From Diploscapter coronatus (taxonomy: Eukaryota; Nematoda; Chromadorea; Rhabditida; Rhabditidae): a stretch of 64,000 bases of DNA. Positions within the stretch are counted from its first letter, which is position 1. The number at the start of each line of letters is the position of its first letter. A model generated the notes under the pieces. That model was not told the origin of the DNA. It saw only the letters and a program-made list of their open reading frames with translations, and searched no databases. Location of the stretch: positions 61,333,249 to 61,397,248 of the forward strand of contig OZ038423.1 in NCBI GenBank assembly GCA_964036155.1, written 5' to 3'. Positions 54,501 through 64,000 of the stretch are shown here, piece after piece. The position numbers were made by a program, and so were the translations under genes.

Positions 54501-55590
54501 TCCTCATCCAAGTTCTGCGTTACAATTAGAGGTCCAAGACATCATTCCATTGTCGATTGGATTCGAATGCCGGGGAGGACTATTCCAGCCGGTTATTGAG
54601 AAAGGAACGAAGTTTCCGTACAAGGTAAGGGATTTGAAAAAAAGAAACTGAGATACTCATCAAGCCCTCGATATTGTGAATATGAGAAAGAAGACTTCTA
54701 TGCGATCACATATTAGTTTCAAAAGTGATTATTCAGAAGGAAACGACTTCTTGCACTGCATACGATAACCAAGGATCTGTTTTCTCTGGAATCTACGAAG
54801 GCGAAAGAGCCAATGTCAAGAACAACTTTAAGCTCGGCGAAGTCGGACTACGTCTACTGAACAAAAAGGAGAAGCAGGGTTATAAGCTCAAGGTAATCGA
54901 ACGAAGTCTTGCGAACTGGCCAGGCTAATAGAAAAAGACACCGGGTTTTCTGAGAAATAGTATGGGGAGGCAAGATGGGAAAAGAAAAAAAGCCGGTGTC
55001 TTTTTCTAGGAGCCACTGGCCAAAATTTCGCAACCTCAGCTTTATGCTTTCTGGAATTTGTGAAATTGGAGTTGAAACTTGAGAGTACTTGAAATTTATT
55101 GTTCCTCGAAATTGAAACGGTAATTTTAGGAGACCTTCGAAATCGACATCAACGGCATTCTTCACGTTACAACGACAGAAATCGCTACTGGAAATAAAGC
55201 CGAAATAGAAATCTCTTATAATGGATGCGCACATAAAGAAGTATAAAATTGCATTCATTTAAAATGAGAAATTTTGCAAAATTTCAGATGAACATCGAAA
55301 AATACGTGGAAGAATCCTTGAGATGTGCCGAAGAAGACCAGGCATTCAGAGACCTGATTCAAGCGCGAAATTCCTTCGAGTCGACTATCTACGGGAAGAA
55401 GCGAGCCATCGAGAAGGAAATGAATGATAACAAGGTAAAAAAATCATTGTCTTTCCGATTATGACTGTTATTTTAGCTTTCGAAACCCGACGGTGAAAAA
55501 GGCTTGGAACTTCTCAATTCGTATTTAGAGTGGTCAGATGACTTTCTGCAAGATAAAAACGTCTACGCAGAGAAATTGAAAGAATTATAA
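51583..55590 (+). CDS. Divergent Hsp70-family chaperone
   Basis: An ATP-driven protein-folding chaperone by family. Fourteen exons: 51583-51682, 52240-52344, 52390-52478, 52605-52706, 53026-53230, 53369-53449, 53496-53662, 53784-53930, 54084-54230, 54433-54624, 54737-54892, 55130-55240, 55288-55434 and 55477-55590, giving 620 residues. Nucleotide-binding domain: [48 protein letters not shown] (split by an intron), [12 protein letters not shown]. The substrate-binding domain includes [19 protein letters not shown] and [12 protein letters not shown]. Oddities: the usual hydrophobic interdomain linker is replaced by a Pro/Thr-rich insert ([16 protein letters not shown]) before LQLEVQD. The EVKATAGNTHLGG region is altered ([11 protein letters not shown]). 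The protein ends KLKEL with no EEVD, KDEL or mitochondrial features. No signal peptide. It is probably a cytosolic/nuclear lineage-specific paralog with changed allostery or co-chaperone use. Confidence 0.93.
51770..51985. repeat. Two decayed copies of the exon 1 end inside Hsp70 intron 1
   Basis: Exon 1 ends with GTCGATGAAAGCGGAACG...ATCGTTAATAGCTTTGGTTTG. Intron 1 contains GTCAATGACGAAGCG...ATCGCTAATAGCTTCAGTTAG (about 51776-51834) and GTCGATGAAAATTCATCATT plus AATAGCTTTGGTTAGG (about 51931-51967). The spacing suggests an old tandem duplication of about 150 bp that has since decayed. Confidence 0.55.
54911..55031. mobile_element. Foldback MITE in Hsp70 intron 11
   Basis: TAGAAAAAGACACCGG (54929-54944) is exactly reversed as CCGGTGTCTTTTTCTA (54993-55008), and outer GCGAACTGGCCAG pairs imperfectly with CTGGCCAAAATTTCGC. 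It is short, non-coding and fully intronic. Confidence 0.6.
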
Positions 55591-58500
55591 AGCAAAATGG
55601 GTCCTTAATTGTAGAGTCCCCAAGCTCCGTCTCCTTGCAAAAACGCGTTTTTGGTAGAAACATGGTAGTTTGGAATCAAAAACTTGGGAAGGAATTATCC
55701 TTCAAACCCCGAATGTCTGTAAAAAAAACCCCCTATCTAGATCGACGGTAAACCTAATAAAGTGGTTCTGTGCAAAAAATCAGCGCAAAATGTCTGCCTA
55801 CAAGCCGAATTTGTACAGCGAAAAAGTATTCATTTTGAGGGGCAAATTTTTTTTGCATTTTTTCCGGTTTGGAAATTTTTTAGCTTCATTTTTCGTCACA
55901 AAAACCCTATTTACACTCCAGCTGACCTTTCTATATTAGAAACATTGCTCCGTACATCAATTTTACATATCTACTTGGGGGCTCTACTTATTTGATGTGA
56001 TTCTTGCACTCATTTCGGATACTTACTGTGAATATTTAATGAGGTTCATATCAGAATGATAATCAATCTGTAATAAATAAATTCTCGTCTCCAATAGCGT
56101 GAAATTTTTTAAAAAATCTAGTCAGACTATATTTATTGATTTTCCAAAATTCCTTCTATGAGTATCCTACAAATAAAATTGTATTAGATATCCTTGTTTT
56201 ACGTTCTTTTATGCGCAGTATTAAATGAATTCAATTTGATTTGCATCAATTTTATTATCCTAAATTCAGGAAATACTGAACGTGCAAATTGCGACTATCA
56301 CGTTTCATACGCCATGTGTCAAGAATTTTATCTTTCGAAGCCAAAAATCTCCTTACATCCTATTACTTCTCCGAGTCTACGTTTTTGACAAAAAAATCTG
56401 TGAAGCTTGTCTTTTTGAAATTTTCTTATTTCATTTTTCCCTATCGTTATATATTTTCTCTTATAAACGTGGAATTTGAAAATCTGCGAAAATCTTCCCT
56501 TCAACTAAAACAATCAAAACCTTATACAACGTCTCAATTCTAGCATTATTTAAGAAGTTTAATGCTAGTTTTACCGAAACTTGAAGCTTTTTCCATTAAA
56601 AATCCAAATCCAGGATAGTTGTCTAATTTCCGAATCTCCACTATCACTTCATGATAGGTATTCTGGCACTTTTGTCTCTTTGAATATCTTCGTTTTTCAT
56701 GTTTCGCAGATTCTCGGCTCCGCCTCTTTCGCCCTCCCCCCGCCTCATTCATCCCCTGAGGCTTTGGCTCTTGCCGTAGCGATAGAGAGGCTTTGTCTTT
56801 TTCTTGTGATCTCGAACTTTTTGCTTTGCTTTGAGAAATCTCTAGTCTTTCTGCATCTTCGTAGTCTCCAAATTCAGTGCTTCTCTAAGTTCCCGTAAAA
56901 ACACATTGATTTGGTTATTTTACGCATTATGTGTCGTTGGTTGGAATTGACCCGAGAGGGCAAACTCAACGTCGCCACAATCGCCCACTTTCTTTTGAAA
57001 TTAAGAAAATTTTTCTTATTTGATCGGTTTTTATTTTTAAAGTGTTGATCAAATTTATATCTTAAGTCGATTTTTAAGTTTTTTATCATCACGATCTTTG
57101 TGCTATTTAAGCAAAAATAAGTCAAATTATTAGTCTGATGACAGATTTTCGTGAGAAAATTTCTTCCTCGATGCAAAATATAAATAATGACTGATCATTA
57201 AGATCTAGATTATTTTGAAATGTTCATTCTCACATAATTATATGTCATGCTCACATTTTGAACACTACAATTTCTTGTACACATAATTTTAGGCCTCATT
57301 TTGAAAAAAACCCAGCTTCTGTAAATTTTTCGCATGCTCTTGGAAGTCCATTCAGAAAAGAAAAATTTCAGAAGAACTGGTGTGAGCGGCTTCAGAAGTG
57401 GAACGGAGATTCTACGTTAGGATTCTGAAGACTTTAGACAACACTATTAGAAGTGCAACTTCATATCATCCCGTCTTTGATCATATTTACGAGCTCGCCA
57501 AATTCCCATATGCAATATTCTAGCGTTCTATTCACCATCCCTATTCTATTTCCATCATGGTCTGAAGGTAAGCTTATTTAAAATTTGTATTTTGAAATTT
57601 ACACAAGTCATATTGTATACAGGAGAAATTTACATGAATCATCGTTAAGTTTTCCACTGACATGTGACTTTTGTGAACGCTCTTTTTTGTTCAAATTCTC
57701 TGAAAACCGTATAATTAGACAAAAAATTATCCGACTACTAAAAATTTCAACCGAAAAATGTATAGTCTGAACCTCTACCTTCGCTTGTTTGTTTGAAAAT
57801 TTTCATATCTCAGTAAACATTCGTGTTTCATGTTGAAACATAGGAATTAAAAATACTCTGGATATTCCATCATTCATTCCGCGCAATTTTCTAGTGGCAA
57901 ACCATTCACTTTTTGTGCTTTGTTTTATCGTTTTTCTTACCTTTTATTCTGCCATTTTACATCTTTTATTATTCATTCAAGCAAACACTAAATGAGGCGT
58001 ACTTCCGAAGATAATTATTCTAGCAAAAAATCAAAAGGCTATAAAATTTTTGAAAAATTCCGGGAAATTGTTACTTTAGGCGAATTCTCTGAAAATTCAT
58101 AAATTTTCTAAGGACTCCTGTAATTATGAGCAAAATACATTAGCCTTTAAGGTCTTGGAAGATAATCTTTCATAGACAAGTTTCACTCAAAAATAATTTA
58201 TGCGCCAAAAATTACGCATTCTCTTCCCGTTCTCTAGCCACATTTGTCAGTTAGTTTGCATTCTTATCGGATTCTATTCCTGAAAATTAACGTCTCATTT
58301 GAACAAATATTAGATTAACGACTTGATGTCCTAAAGAGAATTGAATATTCGAAGCTTGATGGCTGTATCTTGATTTCAAGAGCAAAATCTATTCAAGTGA
58401 ACTTAATTTTCAACAAGAAAAGAATGTTCCCTAAATTTAGCATTCAAGATGTTCTGATACTCTGCGGAATCTCAAGAATTAGGTGAATAAACTAGATAAA

Positions 58501-61457
58501 CTGCGCTAGTTTAATGAAGCTCTCTATTCTAAGCCTATCATTTTTCATTGAGTTTATTTAACGCGGTGTAATCTAGCGAAATCCTTGCACCCCTGCGCAT
58601 TTAAGCATAGTCGAGTAAGAAGGAGCTGACATATGCTTCAAGCGATTTTCGTATTTATGGGTTGATTATTTTTATAATATAATAAAATATTTCAAAGAGA
58701 CGAGTGAAACAAATACTCGACATTTAGCGAAACTATAAAACTTAGCTAATTCATTTTTGTAAAATACTATTTTCTTGGCACAAGATAAGGATTTTGCAAT
58801 TTCTATACGATTTTCTGCTCTGCTCATAATGAAATTTCATGAATTTCCAAGTTTCATAGTTGAAAAACTTGGCAAAGAGCAATGAAAGTTCCAATAAAAA
58901 GGGGAAAATTACAAAATTGCATATTCATGGGCTCATACATCGAATGAATTGGAGAAACGCGGTAGTGGAAAACAACCCTTCGCTAAAAGTGAAATTGCTT
59001 GAATTGCATTCGAATAAAGCAGTTAGAAAAGTAAGAATAGTATTAGAAGATTAGTCCTTTTCTAATCCAACTTCAAAATTTACAATCATGATTTTTTCTC
59101 ACAAATCAACATAAACATGATAGTTATTCGTTATGAATCTAGCCTGTGATTCAGACTAGGATGTTTTTAGCTTGATTTCAAACCTTGACCCTAACTTAAA
59201 AATCGTTTCAAATTGAAGCTAAAATGCCGACTTTAGTGATAATTTTGAGCTCAATCTTGGCAAAGAGGGTTTTGCTCTACACTTTTATTTCCAAAGCTAC
59301 TTTTTCAAGCTTTTCACTTCCAAGCCACGAGGACTGATTATGATTATTAGCGCACGAGATGCTTGACTCATTTAGCAATTCGACTTAGCTCTTGGCGGCT
59401 ATTTATGACTAGCGTAAAATTAAATTGCAACTTAAGTTAGAACTTTGCACTAGTTCAACGACCAAAGTTACAGAAAAATCTTTTCAATTTAGAAATGAGC
59501 AAATTTTCAAATATTTTCAAGTTCGATCTCATATTTTCATGCTTCATGTGTTCAATTCCAAATTCTCACGTATAGGTAAGCATACCCTTTGTTGAAGGTC
59601 AGCACGAACATATTTTTCTTTTTACGAATTTTTAGTTTAATGCCAACTTTGTCGAAAACTTTTGAATGAGACTAAATACAAAGAAAACGATAAATCCAAG
59701 CACCTTCAATTCAGTAGATGAATACAGCTTCATCTTTCAGTTGATAATCTTCTACGTACCTTCAAGCGTGTTCTTAACCTTATGAGTTTTGAAACATAAA
59801 ATTTCCTCAACAAGGTGTATATCTGTTTCAACATGTGACGTTCTCAAATCTTCTTTTTCCATACGTATACGTGCTTCTGTCTTCAGTCTGGTTGACGGGT
59901 CAATATATGCGCATGCCTCGGGAAGTGTAAAAGATTGCAGCGGCTCATCGCCCTATGCGCGCAGGCAGAGGGACGTGCGGCAAACTGCCAGAGAAGATAA
60001 ATGACCAAAAATGGCAGCCAGACCAGGGAGGGACCAAGCAAGGGCGACCCGCACGCAGCCACACAACTTATCCCCAGATATCCTAAAATGGAAGCAGAAA
60101 CGTATGGGACTTGATGACACGCTTTTGAAATGTATCAAATATTGGAAATGTTGAAAATTGACTAAAATAGCGCGTATCACAACCTATCTATGCCTCTGTA
60201 ATCGGCTTTCAGAGACATGGAAAAGCGTAAAACTGATGGAAGTTGTAGACATTCTTTGAAAGGAAAGTGAGCGAAATGAGATTTTTAAATGTTAAAGTCA
60301 AAAATCGAAATTTCGCTCATTCCCTAAATTCTCATCGATGCACAAACTGAGAAAATTTGATGTAAAATACCCTATTTGAAAAGACATTTTAAATGATTTT
60401 TTTTTTCTAAAACTTCATCCATCATCAAGATATTAAATATTGCTTAGAATTACTTGAATATCTCCAAATAATAATGGATTATCTAACATCCAGCGTATTT
60501 GTATTCATGGCATTACATTCATATGACTAGAAGTAGGGTTTCACAAACGAGAAATTGAAAATATCTGCTGCTATAGAAAAAGTTCATTAACTTCGCGGAT
60601 TAACGCGTCTTTATCTCGAACAATAAAACCGTGAAAAGCCTCGTCTTGTAGTCCTATTTTCATCTTTTGTAGCTGTTTATGATCATGTTCACATCTGGAC
60701 TGAGTCTTTATCCGAAAAAAATCGAAAAGCCTCAAAATCTGAAAATCTGCTTTTGATTTTCAAACGGCTAAAAATTTCACATTTCTTCAAAATGACTCAA
60801 AAAGTTTTGATTAAAAATATATCTGCAAAAAGATTAAATTATGACATGTTTTCGTGTATACATTACATCATGAAAACTGCAAAGACTGATGAATTTAGGG
60901 CCAACGTAAAGAATAAGATAGTCATGTTAGCTTGGTTTCATTTGATTTTTCTTTATTTTGAATGTACATCTCGTGCTTGAAATGCGCGCGAATAAACACT
61001 CGGATTGTTGAACGCCTCGAATGCGCTAAAAGTCGTTAGTCCGTTCGCCGTTTGGGGAAAATTGCCGAGGCTTCTCCTCTCGACTTTAACCGATAAAACA
61101 CCTATTCACTTACTTTCTGATGAGCCCAACCCGAATCGGTAAACAACGATGAATTTGTTTGGGAAAAATAAGCTAGAGGCAATATTGCCTGAAAGTCAAT
61201 AAAATTAGAGAAACTAGTGAATAATAATGACATTGAAATGTGTCATGTAAAAATTCGTGATGAAATAATAGGAATGCAGGCTTGTTAGAGGATCGAAAAG
61301 TTTTCGGCCCAATTCGTTACCCCTTTCAATTCGACCAAATTCGGTGATGAAATCCAAAAACCCAATCCGATCCATTTCTTCGGATCGGACCGGGTTAAAT
61401 AGGCCTTTCGGAAAATTAACAACATGAAAAATAAGAGGAAAAATATTGCATTTTTAG
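55591..61457. other. Long stretch without a confirmed gene
   Basis: Mostly AT-rich. Noted: a pyrimidine/GC-richer block at about 56710-56800; a possible short terminal exon at about 57372-57428 (KNWCERLQKWNGDST after aaaatttcag) that I could not connect to anything; a GC-rich island at about 59885-60075; and a run of rearranged ggatcgg/ccgatcc words near 61350-61400. It may hold the 5' exons of the ion-channel gene that starts downstream. Confidence 0.35.
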
Positions 61458-62946
61458 GTTTTCTTGCAAAGAAGCAAATAATTCGTAAAGGCTTACTGGA
61501 TGAAGCCCCACCGAGGCAGAGACGGATGGATAGTTATGAAGACGACTTCGGAAATGGTGTCACAATATTTCCTGACGATCCATATTCTAAGTTAGTCAAA
61601 AAATTTCCCTAATGGCAAATTTATAGCAAAATCTTAGTGTTTCAAAGATTCACTACATGAAGTTAGTCATTTTCACATTTGAAAATCTCGTACGAACTAG
61701 AAGAAACTATTACAAACTTGAAACTTTTATGATAGATGGAGTAGTGTGAAACGTGACGATAATATCTTGCGAAAAAATCAGATTTTCAGACTAGCAGCAT
61801 GGGTCAAAGCCACAGCTCGACATCATTTGCCTGTTAAGCATCCAAAGACCAAATTAGACGTCTACGTTAGCGCTGGGCTCTATCAAATTGTTGATTTGGT
61901 GAGTGAATTGAGCAAAAATTTTCCATTTTATTTTGAAATTAGCTAAATTCGTGTTATTATCGTATTTTGTGCTTTCGTGACGTCTGCACTTGGTCTTTTG
62001 AATTTTAAAACTTCGCCGAGTAATTTCTGCAACAAATTTGGATTTTGAAAAGCGCCGATGCAGAATATTTTCCTGTTGCTTAGCAAGGAAATTTGAGAAT
62101 TTTTGCTTAAAAAACTCAGCGATTCGTCTGTAAGACTTCATCAATATTTTACAGGCTTTTTAAAGTTCTGGCATCGTAGTCAAGTGGGTTAAGCATTTGA
62201 ACAAAGACGCATTTCGCGTCAAAAACTCGCATGATATTTCAAGAAAAGCTACGCAATCACAACAACAGCAGCATAGCAATTTTTGCCAAAATGAAGAGAA
62301 ATTGAAACATAGAAATGTTTAGGACCAACGTAATAACTTGGCCACGGTGTCTGCATACCTGGAAGTGTTTTGGATCGATGAATTTCTCAAATTTAATGCC
62401 AGCGGTTTCGGCGAAATAAATAAAGTCTTCGTTCCGTTGAAATGGCTGTGGAAGCCGGAGTTCTATATGTATCATTCGTGAGTCCATTACGATTATTTTT
62501 TCAAGGATATATTTCAAATGTTTTAACAAGTCGTGTATCTGGAACGTTATTACTTGGCTATGTGCGTTCAAATTCAAACTATCTTATCCTGCAGTTATAA
62601 AATAACGGCATGAGTGGCACGTTCTTCCTAGAATATGACGTCACGATTTTCTATAGAAGAATGATCTTATTTGATAGAAATTGTGTCATCATATACGTAG
62701 CAGAAAAACGAGTGCCATTCTATCGACATAGCTATTGTCCAACTTATTTCAAATAAGCTTTTAAATAATGATTTTGAAAAAAGCTATTTCAGAGTCCACG
62801 GACGAGTTCCCGATTATCCGCCAGACGCATCTGCGGAAATCCGTTCGGATGGTCGCGTTCGGATGTTCGTTTCCATCAGCTCGAAGAGCTTTTGTCCCAT
62901 CAACTTCAAACGATTCCCGTTCGATAAACAGAAGTGCACTTTTTCG
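61458..62946 (+). CDS. Cys-loop ligand-gated ion channel, extracellular part only
   Basis: Pentameric neurotransmitter-gated channel family. Four exons in phase: 61458-61590, 61736-61898, 62323-62477 and 62793-62946. Features: an N-terminal linker (DDFGNGVTIFPDDPYSKW), the first beta strand region VDVY-type (LDVYVSAGLYQIVDL), VFWIDEFLKFNASGFGEI, the binding-site segment VPLKWLWKPEF (LWxPE), and the signature Cys-loop, C-PINFKRFPFDKQK-C with exactly 13 residues between cysteines. The FPFDxQxC core is typical. The signal peptide exon is not found upstream; an ATG at 61424 in the same frame gives no signal peptide. No transmembrane helices follow: after the gttagt donor at 62947 the remaining 1 kb holds only an opposite-strand gene. 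The four membrane helices must lie beyond 64000 or be missing. Ion selectivity and ligand cannot be told. Confidence 0.85.
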
Positions 62947-63357
62947 GTTAGTCAATGACTTTTTAAAAGATTTCAAGATCTTTCTGAGTGACACATTATT
63001 TTTCAATTCCTCAAAATTGATTACATTCGTTTCTAAATTCATTGGTGCAATCGTCATAATATTTCTCTAATTTAAAAAAAAAAAAATATTTTATTCTCAA
63101 ATTTCAATACATTATTTTCCTATTTTTATCTCCTAAATCTGTAAATCTATCTGAATGCTCTTAATTTTCTCCATTAAATCAGCAAAACACCCCGAAATCT
63201 GATACTTTCTAAAAAAAATGCGGTAGGTGAAATTTCAGCCCTCGAAAATCTATAAAAACTCGAAAAATTTTCGACCATCGAAGCAAAAATCATGCAGATT
63301 GTCGCGAAAATAGGGGATTTCTGATACTTTATCTCCAAATAACAGAATGAGAAATAT

Positions 63358-63884
63358 CTACAACATTAGATAAATCACTAGAAAATAAGCCAGATTAAAA
63401 AATATTGGAAATATTGATTTCCTAGATTCATTGATGATGTGGTAGAATTTCTCGGTGACATTAACGCACTGAACCGGCGAAGGAAACTGATCTTTTCCGA
63501 TCAAAACCGAAGTCGTATAGCAAAATTCCTCCTTATTTTTCGAGCAATTGGAATCATAGTCGGTTGAATTTTTCGTGCAATAAGATGGGCGGTTTTTGAA
63601 GGCTTTCTGAAAGCATAAATTTGGGGAGCTTTTGAGATAAGTTTTACATTTCTGCTTTCATACCGATTTGATTACGTTACGCTATTAAATTCCGATCAAT
63701 TTTATTAGTTTGCGCTTACCAGACAAATGAAATCTGTCATGTTGATCTCCCTCTGCGTACTGCTTCCATTCAAGACCATGTTCTTCGGTTCTAGTCCACA
63801 AAACGGCTCAGTTTTCACAATGATATCGCGATTTTGGAGCCCTTCATGTAAGCCCAAAACTATCGTTGGATAATCTGGAGTTTC
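63358..63884 (-). CDS. Cysteine-rich, N-glycosylated surface protein (5' end beyond window)
   Basis: Two exons, 63720-63884 and 63358-63606, joined in phase 0 by a gtaagc...tttcag intron, give 137 residues plus stop. It has six cysteines in the pattern FCGLEP, FICL, SYCTK, SNCSKN, EFCYTTS and QCVNVT. N-glycosylation motifs are visible (NGSS, NMTD, NSTD, NVTE, NESR). The C-terminus is hydrophobic (SIFPIFFNLAYFLVIYLML) and ends directly at the stop, so it is a GPI-anchor signal or a tail membrane segment. The first visible exon begins in phase 0 after cctgaaattt (minus: AAATTTCAG), so upstream exons with a signal peptide should lie to the right. Family not recognised. It lies on the opposite strand immediately after the channel exon at 62946. 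Confidence 0.7.
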
Positions 63885-64000
63885 CTGAAATTTCTCCCTT
63901 GTACTTTTTTCTTTCAAAATGCTCTTGAAACCTAAAATGTAGTGACCACTAGCTACTTTCGATAATTATTCCGGTTTTCGAAACGCTCTTTCATTCAAAA

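Overview
The window is nuclear DNA of a nematode. The evidence is a cuticle collagen with the nematode-specific N-terminal domain and C-terminal tail, a secreted YGGW-type glycine-rich antimicrobial peptide gene, an F-box gene with an FTH/DUF38-like C-terminal region, and many short introns ending in TTTTCAG/ATTTCAG. It is not C. elegans-like in gene structure: introns are unusually numerous, and several introns have GC donors. I cannot name the species. No tRNA, rRNA, operon or CRISPR is supportable. All gene models were spliced by eye, with reading-frame phase checked across every junction given.

Layout: 1-1228 (-) an unrecognised acidic-tailed protein running off the left edge. 3053-3890 (+) a damaged PGAP2-like gene. 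5242-13162 (-) a PP1 glycogen-targeting subunit (RVxF motif plus CBM21) with a 4.6 kb intron. 13.2-19.6 kb is largely empty. 19578-21299 (+) the F-box protein. 22516-26566 (+) the cuticle collagen in 25 exons, with a TATA box. 27712-36301 (-) a JNK-type MAP kinase with a long Ser/Ala-rich N-terminal extension. 41092-41526 (-) a 66-residue single-pass membrane protein. 42083-42779 (-) an orphan secreted protein. 44021-45019 (-) the glycine/tryptophan-rich antimicrobial peptide gene, containing a recent ~345 bp exon-intron tandem duplication. 48196-49260 (-) a Shisa/VOPP1-like cysteine-rich membrane protein whose intron holds a foldback element. 49430-50683 a dead mariner. 51583-55590 (+) a divergent Hsp70. 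61458-62946 (+) the extracellular half of a Cys-loop ligand-gated ion channel. 63358-63884 (-) a cysteine-rich surface protein that may lie inside the channel gene.

Several genes fit an epidermal/stress theme (cuticle collagen, antimicrobial peptide, JNK, Hsp70), but they are spread over both strands with kilobases between them, so this is a neighbourhood and not an operon. Small foldback/MITE elements are common and often sit in introns. The most unusual features are the micro-exon structure of the collagen, the amplified exon of the antimicrobial peptide gene, the GC-AG introns, and the decayed copies of exon 1 inside the first Hsp70 intron.
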